This document shows, piece after piece, positions 1-11,900 of a stretch of 64,000 nt of DNA. The stretch lies in contig JAQGBZ010000021.1 in NCBI GenBank assembly GCA_034687125.1, positions 1-64,000 of the forward strand. The letters are read 5' to 3'. The first letter of the stretch is position 1, and each line of letters begins with the position of its first letter. The position numbers and the translations under genes were made by a program. The notes below the pieces were generated by a model. It searched no databases, had not been told where the DNA came from, and saw nothing but the letters and a program-made list of their open reading frames with translations. The DNA is from Neelides folsomi (Eukaryota > Arthropoda > Collembola > Neelipleona > Neelidae).

Positions 1-46
1 AATTCGCCAAATAAATAAATTTAAATGAACAATATTTCTGGATTTT

Positions 47-936
47 TTAATGAAAGCCCATGCTCGAAAGAGAGCCCCCCTTTAAACCCAAATAACGATA
101 TTATATATTTTAAATCAATGGAAATAATGTAGTACAAAAGTAAAACTCAACTCACCAACCCGTAATCATAAAACATGATAATTGCATGAGTTTCTTTTTC
201 GTAATAATGTTTGAGCGTCCTTTGCATCCGTTGACCAAGTTGTTTTCCTTCTAGCCACCAACTTGGTGGAGGAACGTCCATTTCGTATATCATTTTCGGC
301 TTTTTCGACGCCCTTTCAGCATCAAGTTGGGCTTCAAGTGCCGAACGTTTGATGGTATTTTGAACCAATCGTTCAGACATTCGAGTCGGTACCACTTTCT
401 CTTCTGTTTCATCTTCAATGCCGTAATCTGCTTTGTTTTCCTCTTCTTCTTCCCTCAGCATCGCTTTCTGATACTATCAAATAAAAAAATGAACATTGAT
501 AAAAACCTAATATTTTATATAAAACCTCATTTTTTCATAAATTACAATTTTTACAATATGAGTCACAATAATTATTTTACTTAGGGCTTATTATAAAATG
601 TGCACCGATTTAAAAATTTAAGTATACCAGTATCTGCTTTTTCCTGACAAAACTCAGTCCTCTCTCTTGTGCTCGACGAACCCAGTCCAGTGGCAAATTA
701 TCGTAAGAGTAATTGAGGTAATCGCACAAACCAAGCATTTTCCACTTCAAATCTTCATCTGTGAAAACGGCTCTTTTACGAGAAGAAAGATGATTGTACC
801 AGTTGAGGAGACTGTTGAGAATGACCTCTACTCGACTGATGGTTTTGGTGATCGGGATGGCCTTTTCAATCTCTTCTCGTTCTTCTTCCAACTCCTTTTG
901 GAGCTCTGGAGGTCGACGTGAACCAGGAAGTGTCAT
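47..936 (-). CDS. Uncharacterised charged protein, gene A2 (3' end uncertain)
   Basis: I do not recognise this protein. Two exons join cleanly. Exon a (936-628) starts at an ATG followed by Thr-Leu-Pro-Gly-Ser. Exon b runs 467-156. Both joins are phase 0, giving 207 codons. Exon a has an acidic coiled-coil-like N-terminus (PELQKELEEEREEIEKA) and then a helical stretch rich in Trp, Leu and Tyr. Exon b has a Glu run, a basic segment and the motif PPPSWWLEGKQLG. A donor (GTGAGT) follows exon b. A possible last exon at 79-47 would add about ten residues and a stop, but its acceptor is weak, so the gene may continue left of the window. A GC-richer ATG-free tract at 1012-1230 ends in a donor and looks like the 5' leader, with a 66-nt intron. 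No signal peptide or membrane segment is visible. Confidence 0.6.
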
Positions 937-1011
937 CTCTTCCTTTATACATAATATTATACAATTAAATATCATGTACTTAATAAAGGTGATATAATTA
1001 ATTGAATGTTA

Positions 1012-1230
1012 CCTTAAATCCGGACGAGACTTTGATGTGTTCGAAGAGGAAAAGACCGAGAAGACCGGCCTTCTTTGTCCCGAGAACTTAACTGAAGGCT
1101 CTGAAGGAGTTGACTCGACTCACTTTCAGTCGAGTTAGTTCAATGAATTACACTTGAACAGACTTGGAACTCAAAAGACGCCAACGAACCCAAGCCAATA
1201 CGCACAAAGAGACCACACAAAGTGACTAAT
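1012..1230 (-). other. Probable 5' untranslated leader exon of gene A2
   Basis: On the minus strand this GC-richer tract contains no ATG. It ends in GGATTTAAG followed by the donor GTAACA at 1010-1011. A plausible acceptor lies at about 946, ten bases before the A2 start codon. The upstream limit is a guess from composition. It contains a small inverted repeat built on GACTCGAC/GTCGAGTC-like sequence. Confidence 0.4.
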
Positions 1231-1343
1231 ATAGAGGTACAATTGGTATATATAATTAATAATAAACTATGTTATGAAATACAAGATAAGTGTAGTTAGG
1301 TATATGGATATAAATACGAATTGTACCAAAATATCTCCATATA

Positions 1344-1441
1344 TGTACTCCCTCGCCCAGTTAGAGAATAGACAAATTTGGTTTGGGCTTGCATTGCTTT
1401 TCTCAAAGATTGTCTATTTTCTAACTGGGTGAGGGAGTGCA
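1344..1441 (+). ncRNA. Candidate hairpin RNA (microRNA-like or inverted-repeat element)
   Basis: Bases 1344-1375 pair with 1410-1441 across a 34-nt loop, giving a 32-bp stem with no mismatch or bulge when read as plus-strand RNA. Three pairs are not Watson-Crick (1346/1439, 1355/1430, 1366/1419). All three are G-U wobbles on the plus strand but would be C-A mismatches on the minus strand. The hairpin lies between the 3' end of gene A1 and the leader of gene A2, antisense to both. The arms match no microRNA family I can recall. A young palindromic transposon remnant is the main alternative, and no target-site duplication is evident. Confidence 0.4.
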
Positions 1442-1769
1442 AAACAAATTATTTGTTATTCAAATGAATTCGCATGAATTATCTTTGAACGGCAAATATA
1501 ATGCATTTCACTACAACAAGAAGACTATCAATAGTAGATCTAATAATTTACTAAAATATACCCAATTAAAGTTTTATGGTATAAAATTAGGTATATTATT
1601 TTCTTTATTAACAACATAGAGAAATGCAGAGAAATGTATGTGAGGTCACGTAAGGTATATGCTGAGTTTTTTAAAATACGTTTTATGGTAATAAATGGTC
1701 TTTTGATGCCAATTGTATAAGTATAATTAAAATAAGTATGTGTTGATTATTTTAAATGGCATCCAAAAT

Positions 1770-1775
1770 TTTATT
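1770..1775 (-). terminator. Poly(A) signal of gene A1
   Basis: AATAAA on the minus strand, about 77 bases past the gene A1 stop codon at 1852. Confidence 0.55.
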
Positions 1776-1851
1776 TTTATGTCGATTACATACAAAGGCA
1801 GAAAGTTATAAAATTACTGAATCAGCACAAAAATTCACTTCTAACCTCCAT

Positions 1852-3092
1852 TTAATCAATTTCATGTTTAATGCTTTTAATTAAATTGTCTAATTCGTCA
1901 AAAGGACGTGGGGGAGGCTTTTCATAAGTTTCAAAGTCGGTGAGAACTTCATCTTCAGACTTTTCTGATCCAAGTCCATCAAATTCAATTTTCCTCCTCA
2001 GCTTCCAAAGTTCCTTCACTCTCTCAAACTTCTTCTTCCGGTGAGCTTTGAGTCTCTGGATGATCTCATCGCCCGAGGCGGAAGAAACGGTCGTGGAAGA
2101 TCCGTCCGTTTCAAACCCGCTCGACCAATCGCTAATTTCTTCTTTAAATTCAATCGGGTCAAAGAGGAATTTCCGTCTAAGTTTCTCTTCCACGTTATTT
2201 TTTTCAGTAGAACGGATGAAATCTTTAATCTGCGGGTCGGTGAAGGTCAATTCGAATGATCCTTCAACAATCTCTGCCTTTCTCTCTTCTCTGCTCATCG
2301 CTTCGTGGAGTTCTTCGGTGGTGCTCAAAGTGTCATGCAAATCGAAGGAGTCGATTCGTGGTCGTCCGTGGATTTCTTCTAGGCTTTTATGAAACGTCGT
2401 TTTACTCTCGTCTACATTTCCACCATATTGCAAAGTTAATAACTTATAATTTCGATTAAGCAATTAATTAAATGCATTTGTGTAATTCGACCTTCGTCTG
2501 GTAAGAGATGAACCATTTTAAAAGCATTTGTTTTTGTCAAATGAGTCAGGGTGGATTTCAACGTTCCTTTTAGGGAGTCTTTTGGAGTTCCTGCTGCCGT
2601 TTTGTAAAATTTGACGCTGTTCATAGGCCGAAATGTTCTTTCAACATCTTTGGAAATTTTAGCCGCCTAAATTAGCATTAAGCGTTGAGTTTTTAATTTT
2701 AATTTTAAATTATTTACTCTTTTTAATTAATAGAGAGAATAGACATGGATATCTTTTACAGCTTGAATAAACTTTTATAAATTCCTTACCAGTAACAAGC
2801 AAACTTTGTATTGCTCCGCAGCATCTTCTTTTTCAATGCATCTGTCAATGTGCATTCTTATAGCTCCAAGCGTCAAGTCAAAATCTCCTCCTTTCTTCAC
2901 TTTAACAGCGTTTCGCTCCTTAAGACTTTCTTGTTCATGTTTATTCGACAGTTTGGTGGCCCTCAAATGATTCTCAACCTCAATCATTTGGTTCTTCCAC
3001 ATTGAGACGAATTTTTCGCTGATTTCCTTTACGTCCATTTGGTCAACTTCGAGGGAGTTGATTCCCATGTAAAATGTGGCGTTTGAATTCAT
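1852..3092 (-). CDS. Uncharacterised helical acidic protein, gene A1
   Basis: I do not recognise this 345-residue protein. It assembles from exons 3092-2790, 2666-2492 and 2411-1852, with phases 0 and 1 agreeing. The first donor is GTAAGG. The second is the weak GTCGAA, so that 80-nt intron is less sure. The start is an ATG (Met-Asn-Ser-Asn-Ala). Exon 1 is predicted helical and highly charged (EKFVSMWKNQMIEVENHL). Exon 3 has an acidic Ser/Thr-rich middle (SSGFETDGSSTTVSSASGDE) followed by a basic helix (RLKAHRKKKFERVKELWKL) and a Pro-rich tail. There is no signal peptide or membrane helix. It is probably intracellular; composition suggests a coiled-coil or scaffold-type protein, but this is inference only. 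It diverges from the small membrane-protein gene starting at 3404, 311 bp away. Confidence 0.65.
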
Positions 3093-3403
3093 CTCCCTTC
3101 TTGATCCCCTACTTGGGAAATTCTATTGTCACTTGCATGAATTGGAAAAAATTAAATGTGTTTAATTATCATGATAATTAAAACATTAAAAAAACATTTG
3201 TGACAAGATAAAAAAATCATAAGCGTTTGAAAAGCCTTGACAAAAGTTAATTAAACACCTGCTTTATTTTCCCATAGATATTCGAAATTAATTAATGGAT
3301 CGTTAAATTGTATGCAAACTGCAGAGTTTGAAAGGAGAAGAGAAAGCACACAGATTTCCAGTTTTGTTTTATTTGAGACTTTTAGTGGTTGAAGAAAATT
3401 GAA

Positions 3404-3769
3404 ATGGATCCAATGGGCAATCAACTGATGAATGTGACGAATGAGACAATGGAAAGAGCGCCTGAAGGATCGACAATCCCAATCTGCTTCCATATGAGCC
3501 AGTTCAAAACGCCATTGATGTTCCTCGTCTTATTCCTCTCTTCAGTGGCAGTCATAATGGCCGTCATCTTCCAAATCAGAGAGGATAGAGCTTTAGCTGC
3601 AGCTGCTGCGGTATGATTTTACATTAAATAAACAATTTTTTTAACAATTTGCGAACTTACTCCTAAAACTTACTATTATTTTTTATCCATAAGTGAACAT
3701 GATATTATTTTTATATCGTTTATTTCACAGAGTAAGAAAAAGCCAGTGCCAGTCAGTGAAAAGAAATGA
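3404..3769 (+). CDS. Small single-pass membrane protein (81 aa)
   Basis: Two exons, 3404-3610 and 3731-3769, join in phase 0 with donor GTATGA and acceptor TTTCACAG, giving 81 residues. The N-terminal half is polar with an Asn-Val-Thr glycosylation sequon. It is followed by one strong hydrophobic helix at about residues 38-57 (LMFLVLFLSSVAVIMAVIF), then an Ala-rich stretch and a Lys-rich tail ending Ser-Glu-Lys-Lys. There is no signal peptide, and the lysines after the helix suggest a cytosolic C-terminus. I do not recognise a family. The ATG at 3404 is the first in frame. The 311-bp gap to the divergent gene A1 start probably holds a shared promoter. Confidence 0.7.
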
Positions 3770-3948
3770 TTCAATGCCAATCTGCCAATCTTTGTCTGCC
3801 ATTCATCTCAATGTGATCCTTTTTAATTTTAATGATTCTTGTAAAAGTCGAATATTTCATGAATTGTGAGCTAATCAGCAATTTGTGTTAAAATGGGACG
3901 CATTTGTGAATGATGTCATGATGACTGTAGTGCGTGGTTTGATGAAAT

Positions 3949-3954
3949 AATAAA
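3949..3954 (+). terminator. Poly(A) signal of the small membrane-protein gene
   Basis: AATAAA 180 bases past the stop codon, within an AATAATAAAAG cluster. A second AATAAA-like run follows shortly after. Confidence 0.6.
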
Positions 3955-3969
3955 AGAGAAAATAAAAAA

Positions 3970-5981
3970 GATGCATTTTTATTTTTCAATCCAAATTCCC
4001 AGCCTGTGAAGATATACATCCCCGAGTGGGGTAGGCAAGAGGTAGGTACATAATCATTGTATCTTGTATATTTGCTACCCTCAAAAGTACTAAAAAGAAC
4101 TTCATTTGCCCTGCTCCGTAAGCCTTTAAAACGTCCTTCAGCTAAAATTCCTAAATTCCTCCTTAATCTTTAATGAGAAGCATGTGGCTGCAGTTTATTT
4201 CCCAAAAGGCTCTTCTGAACACAACTCCCGAGGAATCTTCACAATTTCTCCCTCTACGACTTTGAGAAAAAATCCAATTCGCCCAAATGGCCCTCCCTAC
4301 AAACTTCTCTCAAGTGACATAGCGAAAATCCAAGAAATCATCGATTCCGTCAATTATAACAATTCTACCGATCTCCACACGTCTATTATAAGAGCGCGTT
4401 GGGAAATCTCTCTAAATATTATTATTTTACTTGTTCGAAGGATTCGATCCTTCAAGCTGCCTACAAATTCTACTCAAATACTTTTCAACTAAAAAAACTT
4501 AATAAAAATGATTATTACAAATATGAAACTTCTGATTTTTTAACATTTAGCACGAAAATCGTGGTTAAGTTCATTGTATAAACAATATTTGAGAATAATT
4601 CACATGAACAGTTAGTTAACAAAATTAAAAACAGTAATGAACAATTATACAGTTTAAATTCATAAGTACATTCGTAATTCTAAATTAAAATTACAATGTG
4701 AGGTTTTGGTGTGTATTTCTCTAAATACAGTTATGTATATCATTGTTTTATGTATTGATAATAATACACAGATAAGAAATTGAAATAAGTTAAAACAAGT
4801 TAAACACTAAACTCTAAAATTAAACATAATTTACAACTTTTAAAGAGGAAGTTGAGACAATTATTTTGAACAGACCAAACTGTAATTTGTAACAAGGAAA
4901 AAATGTATAAAATCATCAATTTTAAAAATTTTCCCCCAAAATTCCTCATTTATTGAGTTTTATTAACTCGAGTTGTTTTTCCACCTCAAGGTTTGTTTTT
5001 TTACACAACGTCCATTAATGTTATCAACATCGATTTAAGACACTAAAAATTGCAGTTCAACGTGCAAAGATATAAGCATTTTATGTTCAGTCCTTCGTTA
5101 GTTTTAATTTAATTATAATAAATGTATTTACCGTTTAAGTTCCATTTAAAAACATTCATTATTATTGTTCCTATTTTTCAAAGGGGGACTTTGCGGGGGA
5201 GTTTAAGTAAAAAGACGAACAACAAAGCATGTGAATTCTCTTAAAAAGTATTTTTTCAAATTCAGCTCATTCTTTTTTTCCGCACACTCTCATATCTCAT
5301 TCGAAAAAATTCCTTCCTTTTTTTAATATTATTATTAAAATTCTTCACGCCATTCCCACACGTTTCCTTTTCCTCACTGAATCACATTTACAAGCAAAGG
5401 AAAAAATCCCATTTCTACACGCTTTCAAATAATCCCCTCCGTTTTATTTTGTAAAACTGCTTATTTTTAATCTATGAATGTATTAATATAAAGGTAAGTT
5501 TTATTTAAAAACTCCTCACTGAAGAGAAAATGAAAGTTCACAATGGTACTGTACAATAATTAAATAATAATTATAATATTAGCTAATAAATAATAAATGC
5601 ATTTAATTTACATTCTGATTGAAATTCAATATAACCCTTATGGATAAGGTATTGGAAACAAGGCCCCAGTTATGAAAGTCTCTCTTTTGTAATTGTTGTA
5701 ACTTTGTGTGTATGTGTGTGTAATTAGTTAATGTACGTTTTAAGTAAGCAGGTCCAACTGGAGTTGAAGGCTGACTTTTGCTTTTTCCGCCTCACTCCAC
5801 AGAGCAACCATGGAGGTTCACGACGACGACGACGACTAAATGTACGAGTTTACGGTTCACGACGATTTTTTTCACAATTACAGAATAATAATTAGCAACT
5901 GGGAAGAAGCGGATTTTTCTCTCTTGGAATTTTCTCCAACTACAGAGTGACTACATAAAATCAGTTTCTCCTCCTCTCGGT
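3970..5981. other. Non-coding stretch, in part probable 3' UTR of the scribbler homologue
   Basis: This is AT-rich DNA between the convergent small membrane-protein gene and the scribbler homologue. Its right part is probably the latter's 3' UTR. A minus-strand AATAAA lies at 5443-5448, about 535 bases past the stop. A short CGA trinucleotide run lies near 5820 and a GT-rich simple stretch near 5700. A weak open frame at 4184-4492 was not accepted as a gene. Confidence 0.45.
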
Positions 5982-8900
5982 TCAATTCGGTTTTTGTGAC
6001 GAGTAGGGAGGGATGACCGACGCTCCTACAGCTGCTGTTGGAGTTGGAGCCAACACTGCAAAAAATAAATAAAAAATTAATTAATAATTAACACAACAAA
6101 TAAATTCATAGTTTTTTATTCAGTCTTGTTAATTTAAATTACCCCCATAATGAGGAGAGTATTGAGGCGGCACAGTGGGAAGAATCGGATAGCCAATTCC
6201 AACATGGGTGTGATGATGCGTATGGCTGTGGACGTGATGTTGAGTTGGAGGTGACCTTGAGGAAGAATCCGAACTTCCGCCACTTGCCGTGATCAACAAC
6301 GGCTTGGTTTCCTTCCCACTCAAATCCGCCGGTTTGACATCTCTCCCTCCCGAACTTCCCCTATTCGAGTTTCCCGTCGGCAGCGTGGCCGGGCTCGACG
6401 GTTTCCCTCCAATAGGCCCTCGTTCCGCCGGTTCCCTCACGTCCCTTCCGACCTGAGGACTCGGCGACTTCAGAGCTCTTTCCTGCAACTCGTGGATCTT
6501 GTGTGATGCGTAGTATTGAGCCGCGTGATGTTGGAGCAAGTCAAGGGCTTTGGCTCCACCGCCCCCGCCACCCCCTCCCCGTCCAGACAAGTCTTCAGGG
6601 AGGGGGGTGACGCCCCCCGGCGGGGGATATCTGGGCAACGGCCCTGGATGGTGAAGGCCGTAGGGAGAAGGGGAGCTGTAAGGATTCGGTACGAGGACCT
6701 GCCTGTACAACGAAGGGTGCGTGGCCTCGAAGGGAAGGCCAAAGGGCGAGCTTTGTAAGAAACTCTGAGAAATGTAAGCGTAGTTGCCGGCCGTGGGCGG
6801 CGGCGGAGGTCCAGTCGTTTCCATCGTCGGTTTCGACCCCTCGTTTTTTCCCTTGTCACTTTTCTCGCTCTCCTTCTCGGACGAATGATTGTCCGAAGGA
6901 GCCTCGTGACTGTGACGACTCTTCTCACTCCGCTTCCCACTCTCCTTTTCTCGATTTTCCCTCTCAGGTAGGACGAGGGTTTCTTTATGTTTCCCGCCCT
7001 CCTTGGAGTGTTTGTTACAAGTGAAGAATGAAGACGAGGAGTGATGTCCTTTGGATTTGCTTCCTTCCGGAGGGCCAAGAGGACTCGGGAAGGGAACTTC
7101 TTCCTTTTCTCCCTCTTTCTTCTCAAGTCCCGGCTCTTGTTTGATGTTCATAATCAAAGGATTGTCAACCTCCGGTTCCCGTCCTTCCTTTCCTTTCTCT
7201 CCAGATTTATCTTCAGGATAGGATCTCGGGGAGAAGCCTTCTGGTGGCGGGATTCCGGGACCTCCATGACTCCCACCCCCATACCCAGGGGAATCAAAGT
7301 GGTAATTTGAGTAAGGATAGAAATAATGTGGCTGTTGGTATTTTTGATGGTGAAAGTCAATTTTGGGCGATCGGCGCTCGTCACATTTCCCATTCCCACC
7401 TTTACTGCTCTTCCCTTCCGAGATCGGAGGAACAATTGGGATCGTTGGAGAATCTTCAGGTTGTGGAGGAGCAGTTGGCGGATTTGTTGGTGCAGACGGC
7501 CGCCCTTCGCTCCCTTTGCTACCCGAATCGAGATTATAAGGAGAGTAAAAGGAAGTGGGATAATAGTTGGAAATATGCCCAGATGAATCCTTTTTGTGAA
7601 CATTTAAGGGCTCAGGAGTGGAAGGAACCACCAAGGTCTTGGAGCAGTTCTTTTTCAGTGATGTTCCAACAGGATCCGATTCCGGCCCTGATTCATTCGC
7701 ATCGGAAATATCGGAGTAAGCTGGTGACTGAGGATCATCCCGATTCTCCACCTTTTCCTCTTTCCCGTCCTCCTTTCCTCTCTCAGGGATCGGAAGAGAA
7801 AACCCGCTCTTCCCGCTATGTCCCTTATCCCGTTCTTTCTCCTTATTTGCCTTTTTGTGTTTGTGCTTCGTCTTCTTTCCGTTTTTGTCAGGAGACTTTT
7901 CCTTCTTGTCGTCCTTGTTCACTGACTGTTGCACAATCGAAGGGATAGTAAGGGGAAGTGGAGAGGATTGGATTGAAGACACGAAACTCCCACCCGGGAT
8001 CATTCCATGAGGAGACGAATGAGGCGTCCATGGCCCTTTGCTTGTGCCCTTTAAACTCAAAGGCTCCTCGCGGGGATGGAAGGAAGAGCCCCTTCCGAAG
8101 GGGACAGGTACGGTGAGAATTGGGGGCCGACTCACACAATCCTCCTTCTTATTAGAAGGCGTCAATGGCGGCGACTTCTCACCCTCAACTTCTTTCTTCT
8201 TCGGACTTTCCTCACTCACATCCATTGGCAAAGGATCAGGAGGAGTTTCCTCAGTTTCCCCTGCAGGCAACGAATTCAGATTGTTCGTACTGGTTGAAGA
8301 CATATTCGAGTCCGAGTCTTCCCCTCCCGGGTTGAAGGAGTTGGAGTGGGCGTGAGAGTGGGACTGGTGGTATTTCAACCCATTGATATGCTTGTACTTC
8401 TTAGAACAGTTCGGCTCAGGACATTCAATAAGGGCGGGTGAAGGGCATGGGCGTCCTTCTTCAGGAAGCGGTGATGATGAACTTCGCCCTTCTTTATCCT
8501 TCCCGGATACTTTCGGACGCTTGGCACTCTTAGGAGCGTTAGTTGATGGAAGCGGCGAATCCTCGATTGACTCCGTCTCAGACCCACGAGTTTTCCTCTT
8601 TGGCCATGGCTCCGGCTTCATGGGAGAGATAGGAGTCACAAAGGCTGAGGTGGAATTGTTTATCCCGGACCCTCTTCGCCCTTTGGCCCCATTCCGCAGC
8701 TTCGTGTTGGCCGATCGAGGTTCGGTGGAAATTGGGCAAGAGTCGGAGGAGACGGGTGTGGGGGCATTAGCCCGCCCACGTTTCCCCCGATTCTTCGGAG
8801 TTCGCATCTCAAGGTCGGAGGTTGGGGAGTCACAGAATCTCGGCGGTGCCCAGTCATTTTTCGTGCAGTCTAACAAAGTCCCCACGTACGTTTTTCCACG

Positions 8901-11900
8901 CCAAGTCACATTCACGACTAGGACGCCTAAGGAGAAAAAAAATTTAGTTTAATAAAATGTTCAGTTTCATATTTAATATTGCAGGTTATACTTTCTGAAT
9001 GATTTTAATATGGATAATGGATATCAATTTATTTTATTAATATAAGTAATTGCTTATCACAAGTGGAGAACGAAATGTGCGACTTAATAATAAATCCCTT
9101 TAATATGTATATTGAAGTCAAAGATCTTGGAAATGTAAATCGGGTCATAATAGGGATAATAGGATTACATTCGAGCCGACTGAATAATTCCATTCACCGC
9201 CGAACCTGTTTCGCACAGTGTCAAATAAATTTGCAAACTCCCTAATTTTCACTTCAGCTAATAGAATTCGTACTGTCTGGAGCATGGAGTGGAATATCCC
9301 ATGGTGGACCATAGCTCTCTTAAGGAGGTCGAGTCTATATAGGAGAGCATTACGAGCTTCGAAGCTCATTTAAGCCCTAAGAACAAAAGAGGATGGAATT
9401 AGCATGGATGGAAATTTCATTAATTATTCAAAGGCTCTTTGCCTTCAAGTGGAGGTTGTCGTAATTTACCGGACCTATTGTCAAACCCATTTGACAAAGA
9501 CCATCCTCAAACATGAGACATCCCCAATGGAACACTAACAACCCTTAAACTCTCCGTCATAATTCCTCCTTCGCTCTCAGGTGTTTAACAACAGTTGATA
9601 TTTCCAACATTGATCTTCCATCTCAACATGGAATGCATACACATTTAAGGAGCAAAAATGTTTCTTATGCAACACCAAATCCTCTTATCATCACAACAGT
9701 CTGTCTCTTTAAGCTAATTTGAAATGAGTCTTTAAACTCCGTTTTCTTCACGTCCTCACTCATCCTCACGAGTGAGTTGAGGGCAAAAAGATGCAAGGAG
9801 AATTTCACCACAATGCGTCTCATCTTCACAGCAGCCAAGCTCTCCCATGATTTATCCCTTATTTGTGCGGGGCTGCGGAGGGAGATCTCCGTCCCCTTGA
9901 GTAAACATGAGTGGCAGGAGAAGAAGCCCAAAAAACTTTTTCCCTCCGTCTTTCCACAATAAAAGGAATCCCATCTTCCCCGCGAGTTAATTCCAAGATG
10001 TGAATAGCAAATGAGTTCCGTTGTATCAAATCCCTTGGCTCTGATTCATTCACCACTCCATTGACAGGCTCAAGTTCTAAATTGAATGATTCGCTCGAGC
10101 TTCTTAGCCCCAAAAGTCTCTTAAAGGTTCAAACAAGTCGAGGTGCATTAAAAACCCACGGAACGAGAAATCCATAAAAAGTGAAGGGATCAAAAAAAGT
10201 TTGATATGAAATTCCCCCTATAAAGAACCCTACGAGTTCTTCATGAGACTCCTTGCATATAGCCATGGAAGGAATCCTCATTCGAATCACGTGAGGAGAC
10301 TGTTAAGGCAAATCTTCTTTCTTCTCCACCCATGTCACACGTCATGGACCGCAACAGGACCTCAACATGAGAGGAAATGAACAATTGTTGAAGATGAAGG
10401 ATGAAGAAGATTTCTTACACATTTTTATCTAATTATCACGAACCCTCTTTCGACTCCACAACACGACAACTCATCACTCATTTTCCATCTCATATTACAC
10501 TTTCATTTACTTAAATAAAGAGTCACCCTACTTTATTACTTAAATGCTTACATAAATCCAAATATTTACTAATCAATTGAATACTTTGAATAATTATTAA
10601 AAAATAAAAATTTAAAATCCAATTAAAAAATATAGAATTTTTTCTAATATTAAAATTTTGCTATTTTATATAAAGTATGGATAATGGAGTTTAAAAAATA
10701 TTAAATATTGTGCAGATTGTAGAATTTGTACATTGGGTTAATTTATTAAAAGTTATATAATGGATTCATTACCACTCTCAGTTTCATGCCAGACGATTCC
10801 TTCGAGAGTGACGGATGTTCCTGGCTCGCATGGGCCAAGGCAGTCGGGTTCCGTGACGGTGCCGACAGAGGTTCCTACGCAGACGTCCTGCGACAACCCG
10901 CCGCCGCCTCGGCTCTTCTCTTTGTTATTGAAGCTGTTCAACACGAGGCCCGTCGACCCTACAAAAACAGAACCATTAGGAAAAGAAAAAGAGAGGAAGG
11001 TAAACTCCCAAATTTCAAATCCCTCATCTCTTCAGGGAATCTTTACGACCTTATTTACTCCATAAAAAATTTGTAGTTTGGCAAATTTTACAATCTAAAA
11101 CCCTCATCCCTTCCAAAGATCAAACTCCTTTAAATCACTCCTTTTTCCTTCCTCTGATAAATTCCTCTTAAATCTTTTTAAAAAAGGCTCTCAATCCCAA
11201 ACAGTGACAAGTGTTAAATGATATCTTGGCTTTAACACCCAACTTCCCACTTTTAGCCAACAACTTGAGCCCTTCTCCTCTTTCATTGTAAAAGGTGAAT
11301 TAGGGAATTTGAATATAAAAAAGTGATTTTAAACAAAGGAATTCTCACCGGCAAGAAGACTCGTTGAATTTGGAGATGAGAGAGGGAGATCAATAGAAGG
11401 ATTTGTAGTCGACGAGGGCTGGTGCTGGGCTCGGCCAAACCCCGGTGGATCCTCCTGAGGAAAAGAAGAAGATCGTCGTATACCAATGGAGAGCAAATCC
11501 TCTAACCACTCATTCGAAAGAGAGTAGAAAAGAGATGAACTCATTCCAGAAGAAAACATCCCGCTACTAAACTCCCCACTCCCACATTGAACATTTAAAA
11601 CAATGCTAAGCTTAAATAGTTAAATTCTACTTTGAGTGTAAGAAGCAAAGTCAAATACGCCATTAGCACCGCACTTAATTCATAACTAAAATAACTATAG
11701 ATAATTCCTACATAATTCCTCCTTAATGTTAGATATTAATATACAAATTATGAACTCAACCACATTTAAACTACACTTTTAACTAAACTGAGAGCTATCA
11801 CAACGCCTTTGAATCGACATCGACTGAATCAAGCATGGGATAAATAAGAGATAAAGAGTGCAATTATAAAAAAGAATTAAAAAATGTTTAATCGGTAATC

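Noticed and set aside
4184-4492. 102-codon plus-strand frame downstream of the small membrane-protein gene
   Set aside because: It starts at GTG and has no motif, and it lies where the 3' UTR of the scribbler homologue could extend. A weak acceptor (GCTGCAG) nearby is not enough.
6470-8952. Long frames on both strands across the scribbler homologue exon (up to 234 codons)
   Set aside because: They are shadows of the large GC-rich coding exon. Only the frame with the [10 protein letters not shown] and C2H2 motifs is real.
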